Below the pieces are notes generated by a model, which was not told where the DNA came from, searched no databases, and worked only from the letters and a program-made list of their open reading frames with translations. The translations under genes were made by a program, and so were the position numbers. From Desulforhopalus vacuolatus (GTDB lineage Bacteria; Desulfobacterota; Desulfobulbia; Desulfobulbales; Desulfocapsaceae), in contig NZ_JAFFPZ010000006.1 in assembly GCF_016918505.1 (NCBI RefSeq), forward strand, positions 62,001 to 126,000: 64,000 nt of DNA, written 5' to 3'. How positions within the stretch are numbered: the stretch's first letter is position 1; every line of letters starts with the position of its first letter. This document shows, piece after piece, positions 56,379 to 64,000 of this stretch.

Positions 56379-56403
56379 GAAAAAGGGAGACAGGAGAAGG
56401 AAC

Positions 56404-57510
56404 ATGAAGGTAAATAAAAAAAACCGTCGCACCATCTGGATAGACCCGCAGGACCCGCACATCGTACGTGTCTTTGATCAACGGCTGCTTCCATGGAAGA
56501 TCGTGGAAGAACCCCTCTGCCGCCCTGAAGATGCCATCCGCGCCATAAGGGAAATGTATGTTCGTGGGGCTGGCCTGATAGGGGCAACCGCCGGATATGG
56601 TATGTACCTTGCGACTCTGGCCGCTCCGGTAAACGACGATGCCGGATTCATGAACTATATGCAAGGTTATGCCGAAGAGCTCAATGCCGCCCGGCCCACG
56701 GCCCGAAACCTGAAATGGGCGATTGACCGGATGCTTGCGGCAATCCGCCCCGCTGTGGGAGCAAAAGAGAAACAGCAGGCGGCCCGCCAGGCAGCCGGAG
56801 AGATTGCAGATGAAGACGCGGATTTCTGCCGCCGTATCGGTCTTCATGGCAGAGAATTGATTCGCGCAATAAGCGAGAAAAAAAAGGGAGAGAGAGTTAA
56901 CATTCTCACCCACTGTAACGCTGGCTGGCTTGCCTTCGTGGATTATGGCAGTGCTACCGCTCCAATTTATGCCGCCCGCGACGCTGGTATTGACCTGCAT
57001 GTATATGTAGATGAAACCCGTCCGTGGAATCAGGGCGCACGGCTCACCGCCTGGGAGCTGCAGCAGGAGGAAATTCCCTGCACCCTGATCTGTGACAACA
57101 CCGGCGGTCATCTCATGCAGCGCGGCATGGTCGATATGGTGATTGTCGGCTCCGACCGCACAACCCACACCGGTGATGTAGCCAACAAAATCGGCACATA
57201 TCTCAAGGCACTCGCCGCCCGGGACAATAACATTCCGTTTTACGTCGCCCTGCCCTCCTCCACCATTGACTGGGAGATGGACAGCGGCAGTCAAATTCCC
57301 ATCGAAAAGCGCTCTCCCGAAGAGGTTACCTCGGTGATGGGCGTAGACAGCGCCAGCCGCATTCAGACCCTGCGCATTGCCGCTGAGGGAACAGAGGCTC
57401 TTAACTACTCCTTTGACGTAACGCCGGCAAGACTCGTCAGCGCACTTATTACGGAACGGGGAGTAACTGCGGCAGACCAGGAGTCAATTCATGCTCTTTT
57501 TGGCAGATAA
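56404..57510 (+). CDS. mtnA: Methylthioribose-1-phosphate isomerase family protein
   Basis: 368 residues from ATG 56404, with AGGAGAAGGAAC upstream. The MtnA/eIF2B-like fold shows THCNAGWLAFVDYG with catalytic C171, DETRPWNQGARLTAWELQQE, and VGSDRTTHTGDVANKIGTY with catalytic D251. The usual VRGAPAIG loop is VRGAGLIGATAGYG, and an ~70-residue stretch before the Cys is more diverged. It probably isomerises a 5-deoxy or 5-methylthio aldose-1-phosphate. The other methionine-salvage genes are absent, and it follows manC by 25 bases. Confidence 0.8.
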   Translation: MKVNKKNRRTIWIDPQDPHIVRVFDQRLLPWKIVEEPLCRPEDAIRAIREMYVRGAGLIGATAGYGMYLATLAAPVNDDAGFMNYMQGYAEELNAARPTARNLKWAIDRMLAAIRPAVGAKEKQQAARQAAGEIADEDADFCRRIGLHGRELIRAISEKKKGERVNILTHCNAGWLAFVDYGSATAPIYAARDAGIDLHVYVDETRPWNQGARLTAWELQQEEIPCTLICDNTGGHLMQRGMVDMVIVGSDRTTHTGDVANKIGTYLKALAARDNNIPFYVALPSSTIDWEMDSGSQIPIEKRSPEEVTSVMGVDSASRIQTLRIAAEGTEALNYSFDVTPARLVSALITERGVTAADQESIHALFGR

Positions 57511-58628
<1,118 letters not shown>

Positions 58629-58630
58629 TT

Positions 58631-61216
58631 ATGCTCAATCGATTTAAAGAAGAACGAGAACGACTGCACCGGGAGTGGAATGCAGGACAGATAACCAGCT
58701 GCGCTGACTTTACCCATGCGTACAGTGATGTCATGGATGAATTTATCCTCTCTCTCTGTATCAGTGGCTGGGACGGAGAGACGTCGGAGGATGTGGCGGT
58801 GGTCGCCCTCGGCGGCTACGGACGGCGGGAGATGTTTCCCTGCTCCGATGTGGATCTGATGGTGCTTTACTCCCCGGCGGCAAAGAAGAAAATTACTGAC
58901 GTGACCGATGCACTCTTTTATCCGCTGTGGGACAGCGGGGTGGAGCTCGGGCACGGTGTGCGCACGGTGAAGGAGTCAATTGCGCATGCGAAAGAGGAGT
59001 ATTTTTTCCAGGTTGCCCTGCTTGATGCCCGTCTGCTCTGTGGGTCACAGAATTTGTTTGACAAATTGCAGGAGGCCTTTCGGTCCAAATTTACTGCAGG
59101 GAACCGGGAGGGGTTTGTCCGCCAGATGAAGGCATTTCGCGACTCCCGACTCGCCCGCTACGGCAGTGATGCCTGGCTCCTTGAGCCGCATATCAAAGAT
59201 GGCCGCGGTGGCATGCGGGATTTTCAGGCCATGTTGTGGACCGGCCAGGTCGTTTTCGGCCTGCGCGGGCTTGAGGAGTTCGAAAATGGAGGCCTGCTGC
59301 TTTCCAGTGAACGAAAGGAACTGGCCGATGCTGAGTCCTTCCTCTGCCGACTGCGCTGTCATGCCCACTATCTCAGCCACCGTAAGATTGATCTTCTCTA
59401 TTTTGAGCAGCAATCTGAACTTGCGGAACTGTCAGGTTATACCGACAGCGAAGGCGGGCGTGCCGTCGAACTCTTCATGGCTGATGTCTATGGTGCGCTG
59501 GAGACTATTCATCGCGCAGCCAATCTTTTTTTCGAGCATGTCGATGATGTCCTGGGACTTATTGACCGCAGTGGCAGAGCCGCTGACAAGGTTCTGGAGA
59601 AGGGTGTTGAGATCAAGGGAGGCCGCATCCAGCTCACTGCGTCGCCGGAAGAGGTGAAGAAGAAACCGCAGCTGCTGATCCGTGTCTACCTCGCCATGGC
59701 CCGTACCGGTCTTCCCATGCACCACCGCACCCGTCAGCAGGTAATGCGGATGCTTCCCCTTTTCGGTGATAAGGAGCGCAATTCACCAAGACTGGCCAAA
59801 GCCTTTTTCGCCTGCATGATGGAGGCAAAAGATGTTCTCAGCGTACTGATTACCATGCTGGAGACGGGAATGCTCGACAGGGTAATTCCCGAGTTCAAGC
59901 GCATTCATCGCCTTGCCCAGTATGATCTCTATCATATCTATACCGTGGACCGGCACTCTCTGCAGACGGTAAGCGAGGTACATGCCGGACTTACCGGCAT
60001 GCAGGCACTGAAGCTTACTAAAAAGATCGCCGAGCCGAAAGTGCTCTATCTCGCTGCACTTCTCCATGACATTGGTAAAGGCAGTGGTCGGGACCACTCC
60101 ATCGAGGGAGCAGATGTTGCCCGCAGTATCGGTAAACGGCTCAACTTCACGAATAAAGAGGTTGATGATCTCGATTTCCTGATCCGCTATCATCTCTTTA
60201 TGCCGGAAAGCGCCATGCGGCGCGACCTTGATGATCCTGAATTTATTGAGCGCTGTGCAAAACTGATTGGCACCCCCGACCGCCTGGCCATGCTCTATTG
60301 TCTCTCTATTGCCGATTCCCGGGCGACCGGTCCCTCTGCATGGAGTGAATGGAAGGCAACGCTGCTCGAGGAAATGTATCTGCGGGCAGGCAGTGCGCTC
60401 AGCGGTGGAGTGGTCCCTGTGGGATCCGATCGTGATGAGGAGGGCGTGGAATGGCTGCGTGGTCAGCTGATCGAGGCCCTGGGGGACGAATCGGTGCGCA
60501 TGCCCGTGGCGTCACTCAGTGGTGATTACATCAGCACCTTCTCCACCGGAGTTGTCGTTTCTCACCTGCGTGCTCACCGGGACAACTATCAGCGAATTCG
60601 CCAGCGTTCTTTTATCTCTGCGATGCCTGAGGAGAAGGGGTGGAAGGTTTTGATCATGACCGCAGATGCTCACGGCGTACTGGCCAAAATCTGCGGGTTG
60701 CTCACTCTTCATGGACTGACGGTGAGTCGTGCCCGAATTTTTACCTGGGAGGATGGTACGGTAGTCGATGTCCTCGATGTCATGCCGCCGGAAGGTTTGA
60801 TGCTGGATGAAGTGGACTGGGATGCGTTTGGCGAGCAGCTTAATCAGGTTTTTTCTCATCGTTTTCCCCTTGCTGAAAAGCTTTACACCATGCTTGAGGA
60901 TGTCCGCAGGAAAACACTCAGCAAACTGGTCGGAGAGGTGCGCAGCAGAGTGATGATCGACAATACCTCTTCAGACAGATATTCCGTTATTGAGGTGCAT
61001 GCGCCGGAGCTGCCCGGTCAGCTGTATCGTCTCACTCAGCGTCTGGCTGATTTAGGTCTGCACATCCACCGTGCCTATATTGCCACGGAGGTGGAGTTGC
61101 TGATTGATGTCTTTTATGTTCTTGATGCATCCGGTGGCAAAGTGACGGATACAGCGCTGAAGGAAAAAATTGAGACTATGGTGCTGGGAGATATGGGCGA
61201 CAGAGAGGATGATTAA
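58631..61216 (+). CDS. glnD: PII uridylyltransferase/uridylyl-removing enzyme
   Basis: 861 residues. The nucleotidyltransferase domain has ALGGYGRREMFPCSDVDLMV, the HD domain has LAALLHDIGKGSGRDHSIEG, and two C-terminal ACT domains (LIMTADAHGVLAKICGLLTL; VIEVHAPELPGQLYRLTQRL) sense glutamine. It modifies the PII protein encoded directly upstream. Confidence 0.95.
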   Translation: MLNRFKEERERLHREWNAGQITSCADFTHAYSDVMDEFILSLCISGWDGETSEDVAVVALGGYGRREMFPCSDVDLMVLYSPAAKKKITDVTDALFYPLWDSGVELGHGVRTVKESIAHAKEEYFFQVALLDARLLCGSQNLFDKLQEAFRSKFTAGNREGFVRQMKAFRDSRLARYGSDAWLLEPHIKDGRGGMRDFQAMLWTGQVVFGLRGLEEFENGGLLLSSERKELADAESFLCRLRCHAHYLSHRKIDLLYFEQQSELAELSGYTDSEGGRAVELFMADVYGALETIHRAANLFFEHVDDVLGLIDRSGRAADKVLEKGVEIKGGRIQLTASPEEVKKKPQLLIRVYLAMARTGLPMHHRTRQQVMRMLPLFGDKERNSPRLAKAFFACMMEAKDVLSVLITMLETGMLDRVIPEFKRIHRLAQYDLYHIYTVDRHSLQTVSEVHAGLTGMQALKLTKKIAEPKVLYLAALLHDIGKGSGRDHSIEGADVARSIGKRLNFTNKEVDDLDFLIRYHLFMPESAMRRDLDDPEFIERCAKLIGTPDRLAMLYCLSIADSRATGPSAWSEWKATLLEEMYLRAGSALSGGVVPVGSDRDEEGVEWLRGQLIEALGDESVRMPVASLSGDYISTFSTGVVVSHLRAHRDNYQRIRQRSFISAMPEEKGWKVLIMTADAHGVLAKICGLLTLHGLTVSRARIFTWEDGTVVDVLDVMPPEGLMLDEVDWDAFGEQLNQVFSHRFPLAEKLYTMLEDVRRKTLSKLVGEVRSRVMIDNTSSDRYSVIEVHAPELPGQLYRLTQRLADLGLHIHRAYIATEVELLIDVFYVLDASGGKVTDTALKEKIETMVLGDMGDREDD

Positions 61217-61446
61217 AGTCGCGGGGTTATTCTGGGTTTTTTTTCGAGTTGTGGAAATAACAAATATGTTCTATAATTTAAAATTATATTGCAGTTTATA
61301 CTCTAAATGTTATGTTTCTTTCAATACTGATGGAAGTAGAGGAGTTCCCGGAATTGCGACGTACTTTTTGAAGACTGTTTGACAGTGAATGACAGCGAAA
61401 TTATAGGGAGAGTTCTCCCGGAGACAACTAAAAAAGGAGTATGGAT
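61217..61446 (+). other. glnD-glnA intergenic region
   Basis: 230 AT-rich bases containing the glnA promoter. No gene or recognisable terminator is seen after glnD. Confidence 0.5.
61379..61407 (+). promoter_or_regulatory. Sigma-70-type promoter of glnA
   Basis: TTGACA at 61379-61384, a 17-base spacer, and TATAGG at 61402-61407, about 40 bases before the ATG. No sigma-54 -24/-12 pair is seen here. Confidence 0.7.
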
Positions 61447-62775
61447 ATGACCAGAGAAGAGATTATGAAAATTATTGAGGCAGAAAATATTGGTTTTTTC
61501 CGCCTCCAGTTCGTCGATATCTTCGGTTTTATGAAAAACGTGGCTATCCCCAAGAGCCAGATCGAGAAAGCGTTGGACGGGATGATGATGTTCGACGGTT
61601 CTTCTATTGATGGTTTTGCCCGGATTAATGAATCTGACATGTATCTCAAGCCGGACTATGATACCTTTACTGTTCTGCCCTGGCGGAACAAGCACGGTGT
61701 AGCTGCAGCCCGGGTGATTTGTGATGTTTATAAATCCGATCACACTCCCTTCGAAGGTTGCCCGCGGGTAAACCTCAAGCGGGTTCTGGCCGAAGCGAAA
61801 GAGCTTGGCTACACAATGAACGTCGGGACCGAAGCAGAGTTTTTCCTCTTTGAAAAAGATGAAGATGGTACCCCTACAACCATCACCAACGACGTTGCCA
61901 ACTACTTCTCTGTCGATCCGGAAGATACCGGGAATGATTGCCGCCGCGAGATTATTGAAACCCTTGAGAAGATGGGTTTTGAAATTGAGGCTTCTCACCA
62001 TGAGGTTGCCGAGGGGCAGCATGAGATCAACTTCAAATATGCGGATGCACTTGCTGCTGCCGATAACACGGTTACTTTCAAGTGGGTTGTAAAGACTGTT
62101 GCTGCCCGCTATGGCTTCTACGCTACCTTCATGCCGAAACCGATCTTCGGTATCAACGGATCCGGCATGCACACCAATCAGTCGCTCTTTAACCTCGACG
62201 GGACCAACGCTTTCTTTGACGAGTCTGACGAACTGCAGCTCTCTGAGGTCGCCTACTCTTACATTGCCGGTTGCCTGAAGAATGCGGCTGCCTTCACCGC
62301 AGTAGCCAATCCGCTCGTCAACTCTTATAAGCGTCTTGTCCCCGGCTATGAAGCACCGGTTTATTGTGCATGGTCGGCATCCAACCGTTCCGCTCTCATC
62401 CGTATTCCTGCTTCCCGCGGGCTCTCTACTCGGACAGAGATTCGTTCCCCAGACCCGGCATGCAACCCTTATCTTGCATTCGCCATGATGCTGAACAGTG
62501 GTCTTGAGGGCGTGAAAAGCAAACTCAAGCCTGCTCCCGAGACGAAAAAAGACATCTTCAAGATGACCCTCGCCGAGATGGAAGAAGAAGGAATTAAGAT
62601 TCTTCCCTCCAACCTTTACGAGGCGGTGCAGCAGCTCAAAGCCAATCCTCTCTCGAAGACCACCCTCGGACCCCATATCTATGAAAAATATATCACTGCA
62701 AAAGAGAAAGAGTGGGATAGTTACCGTATCGCTGTCACTGATTGGGAACTTGATAACTATCTCAACATTTATTGA
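61447..62775 (+). CDS. glnA: Type I glutamine synthetase (GSI-alpha-like)
   Basis: 442 residues from ATG 61447, which gives normal spacing to AAAGGAG; the ATG at 61441 is too close. VDIFGFMKNVAIP, MMFDGSSIDGFARI, EAEFFLFE, NGSGMHTNQSL and NRSALIRIPASRG are all conserved. The length and the C-terminal SNLYEAVQQLKANPL, without the NLYDLPPEE adenylylation loop, point to the GSI-alpha type, which is feedback-inhibited rather than adenylylated. It makes glutamine from glutamate and ammonia. Confidence 0.95.
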   Translation: MTREEIMKIIEAENIGFFRLQFVDIFGFMKNVAIPKSQIEKALDGMMMFDGSSIDGFARINESDMYLKPDYDTFTVLPWRNKHGVAAARVICDVYKSDHTPFEGCPRVNLKRVLAEAKELGYTMNVGTEAEFFLFEKDEDGTPTTITNDVANYFSVDPEDTGNDCRREIIETLEKMGFEIEASHHEVAEGQHEINFKYADALAAADNTVTFKWVVKTVAARYGFYATFMPKPIFGINGSGMHTNQSLFNLDGTNAFFDESDELQLSEVAYSYIAGCLKNAAAFTAVANPLVNSYKRLVPGYEAPVYCAWSASNRSALIRIPASRGLSTRTEIRSPDPACNPYLAFAMMLNSGLEGVKSKLKPAPETKKDIFKMTLAEMEEEGIKILPSNLYEAVQQLKANPLSKTTLGPHIYEKYITAKEKEWDSYRIAVTDWELDNYLNIY

Positions 62776-62810
62776 TTTTTAGAACGGTTGCAGACTTTTT
62801 GTTTGATCTT

Positions 62811-62850
62811 TGCCGAATCGACTCCCTGGAGGAGTCGGTTCGGCATTTTT
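62811..62850 (+). terminator. Intrinsic terminator after glnA
   Basis: TGCCGAATCGACTCC, loop CTGG, GGAGTCGGTTCGGCA then TTTTT. It has a stem of about 15 pairs with one wobble. Confidence 0.9.
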
Positions 62851-62924
62851 ATTCTGCAGGGAATATGGTATTGCTGAGGTGGAGATTTTCGTAATTCCTC
62901 AAAAAGTTATGAACAAAGATAAAG

Positions 62925-62965
62925 AGGGAGAAGGGAGACTCCCTTCTCCTGTCTCCCTTTTTTCC
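62925..62965. repeat. Short purine/pyrimidine inverted module
   Basis: GAGGGAGAAGGGAGACTCCC continues as TTCTCCTGTCTCCCTTTTTT, so the purine tandem and its complement form a hairpin. It lies just before the DUF721 gene. Confidence 0.6.
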
Positions 62966-62991
62966 TGTTGGTTTTTGAGAAGTTACATATT

Positions 62992-63498
62992 ATGGATGCT
63001 ATGAACAGCGAGAAGAAAAAAAATAGATTTGAACCGGACGGGGATGAGGTGGGAAAGGTGATGGCCTCCCTTATCAAGGCGAATCGCTGGGAGAAGCAGC
63101 TTGATCTCTATTCTATCTTCACCCGCTGGTCTGAACTGGTGGAGGAGGAGATTGCCGACCACGCTGCTCCGGTGCGTATCGATCGGGATATTCTCTGGCT
63201 TGAGGTGGAAAATTCCTCCTGGATGACCGAATTCCAATATCGGAAAATAGAGATTGAAGATGCGGTAAATCGTGCACTTACTATGGGCCGCATCCGTGAG
63301 GTGCGCATGGCGTTGCCGAGGAAGGGGAAAGAATATATCCCCCAGCGTACCCTCCGGCCTCCACAGGTGGATATCATCCCGCCCTCGAAAGAAGAACAGG
63401 ATTTGTTCTGTGCCCGGGCCGCAAGTATTACCGATGAAGTCTGCCGCCAGAGCTTCATCAGCTGCTGGTATATGCTGCGCAGTAGACAGAGGGGATAA
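62992..63498 (+). CDS. DUF721 (DciA-like) protein
   Basis: 168 residues. The core ANRWEKQLDLYSIFTRWSEL, DHAAPVRIDRDILWLEVENS and SWMTEFQYRKIEI are the DUF721 pattern of small KH-like DNA-associated proteins. DciA relatives load the replicative helicase. The ribosome binding site is weak; an ATG at 63001 is an alternative. A C-terminal extension of about 60 residues (PPQVDIIPPSKEEQ) is not part of the usual domain. Confidence 0.75.
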   Translation: MDAMNSEKKKNRFEPDGDEVGKVMASLIKANRWEKQLDLYSIFTRWSELVEEEIADHAAPVRIDRDILWLEVENSSWMTEFQYRKIEIEDAVNRALTMGRIREVRMALPRKGKEYIPQRTLRPPQVDIIPPSKEEQDLFCARAASITDEVCRQSFISCWYMLRSRQRG

Positions 63499-63516
63499 GA
63501 TTCTGGCTGCCTTAAA

Positions 63517-63651
63517 TAATCAGTCTTTCACCCATCTTCTTCGTTACAGTAAAAAAATTATCCTTGGAATATCAATCATATACCTGCGGTAAATTTCTTC
63601 CTGTGCCTCGAATATGAACGAAATCCAAGATTATTCAAGATATCCTTCTGA
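63517..63651 (-). repeat. Composite intergenic repeat, both modules joined
   Basis: On the minus strand TCAGAAGGATATCTTGAATA ... ATTTCGTTCATATTCGAGGC ... TTTACCGCAGG, 21 bases, then TTTTTTTACTGTAACGAAG. Here the two modules are 21 bp apart; at 17343-17610 the same two are ~145 bp apart. This copy looks like the compact form. Confidence 0.75.
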
Positions 63652-63672
63652 GAGTCTCAGATCAGAATAAGG

Positions 63673-63700
63673 TTGATTTTCGTAAAAGTTCGGTTATTAT
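63673..63700 (+). promoter_or_regulatory. tRNA-Arg promoter
   Basis: TTGATT at 63673-63678, a 16-base spacer and TATTAT at 63695-63700, 14 bases before the tRNA. Confidence 0.6.
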
Positions 63701-63714
63701 TCGTTTTCGCTTAT

Positions 63715-63791
63715 GCGCCCATAGCTCAGCTGGATAGAGCAACGGCCTTCTAAGCCGTAGGTCGCAGGTTCGAATCCTGCTGGGCGTACCA
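63715..63791 (+). tRNA. tRNA-Arg (anticodon TCT)
   Basis: 77 bases including an encoded CCA. The acceptor stem GCGCCCA/TGGGCGT closes with one G-T pair at the end; the discriminator is A. The D-arm is AGCTC...GAGC, the anticodon stem ACGGC/GCCGT with loop CTTCTAA gives anticodon TCT at 63749-63751, and the T arm is GCAGGTTCGAATCCTGC. It reads AGA arginine codons. Confidence 0.97.
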
Positions 63792-63800
63792 AAAAATTCA

Positions 63801-63840
63801 GGCACTTACAGAATATTTCTCTGTAAGTGCCTTCTTTATT
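63801..63840 (+). terminator. Intrinsic terminator after tRNA-Arg
   Basis: GGCACTTACAGA, a 7-base loop, TCTGTAAGTGCC and TTCTTTATT. The stem is a perfect 12 bp. Confidence 0.85.
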
Positions 63841-63879
63841 CCCCACACTCTACCCACAAACCTGACAGACTCCCGGGTA

Positions 63880-64000
63880 TTCCTTTTGTCGTTTGTAACC
63901 ACGAATGGACACGAATTTTCACTAATAAAAATGTAGTAGCAATTCTCTGTTTAATTTTAAAATCTTTTTTTAAAGTTTTTTGCCTTTATTCGCATGATTA
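63880..64000. repeat. Mosaic repeat running off the window end
   Basis: CCTTTTGTCGTTTGTAACCA, CGAATGGACACGAATTTTCA, then TTTAATTTTAAAATCTTTTT and TTTTGCCTTTATTCGCATGA. The last part matches 27848-27895. The element continues beyond the window. Confidence 0.75.

Larger units (their letters stand above)
63499..63714. other. Intergenic region with composite repeat and tRNA promoter
   Basis: 216 bases; contains inverted copies of module 2 (63517-63561) and module 1 (63583-63651), then the tRNA promoter. Confidence 0.6.

Noticed and set aside
61321-62676. A 451-codon frame antisense to glnA
   Set aside because: The forward frame is a complete glutamine synthetase; the antisense product has no recognisable features.

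Overview
The window is a 64 kb stretch of bacterial chromosome made almost entirely of core housekeeping operons. By eye the base composition is moderate, near or a little above 50% GC, and most genes have Shine-Dalgarno (SD) sites and ATG starts. The gene content fits an anaerobic Desulfobacterota bacterium, perhaps a Desulfobulbales relative. The reasons are two MinD-type ATPases with inserted 2[4Fe-4S] domains next to NifX-like proteins (resembling the 'orange protein' clusters of sulfate reducers), a split F1Fo operon with b' and b subunits, and a UbiD-type decarboxylase. The taxonomic placement is inference.

Layout. 1-3744: an iron-sulfur/NifX-like cluster (NifX-like 3' end, pseudo-receiver, two Fe-S MinD ATPases, two NifX proteins, a Dabb protein). 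3841-8667: cytidylate-kinase-like protein, peptidase C26, HU/IHF, RluB, UbiD decarboxylase. 8942-16498: glycogen-synthase-like enzyme, GAPDH, and a 1409-aa dikinase-like protein with no PEP barrel. 16754-20923: ArsR regulator, isochorismatase-like hydrolase, alaS. 21216-27321: atp operon b'-b-delta-alpha-gamma-beta-epsilon, without the a and c subunits. 27975-33636 (minus): AMIN amidase, mutS, HIT protein, phosphodiesterase. 33964-36121: efp, epmA, PPOX-like flavoprotein. 36249-42459 (minus): SulP transporter with a coiled-coil insertion, lgt, mnmG, methyltransferase. 43065-48930: rpmH-rnpA-yidD-yidC-jag-mnmE-moeA-like. 49447-51070: mutM and cvpA between inverted repeats. 51529-57510: dTDP-rhamnose and GDP-mannose precursor genes and an mtnA-like gene. 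58290-62775: glnB-glnD-glnA. 62992-63791: a DUF721 protein and tRNA-Arg(TCT).

The intergenic spaces carry the least ordinary signal. Most gaps over about 200 bp hold mosaics of recurring modules: 7-nt GGAGACG tandems, a CTTCGCGGTAAAA module, a TTCGTGTCCATTCGTGG module, and a Pyr-rich CCTTATTCG module. Some copies are bounded by ATACCATTTCTATTAAG-like inverted ends, which suggests miniature mobile elements. A separate family carries GGGTACCTTGAATAAC, often in hairpins, and is joined in places to a TTTTTTACTGTAACGAAG module. No CRISPR array, prophage, transposase gene, rRNA or replication origin was seen.
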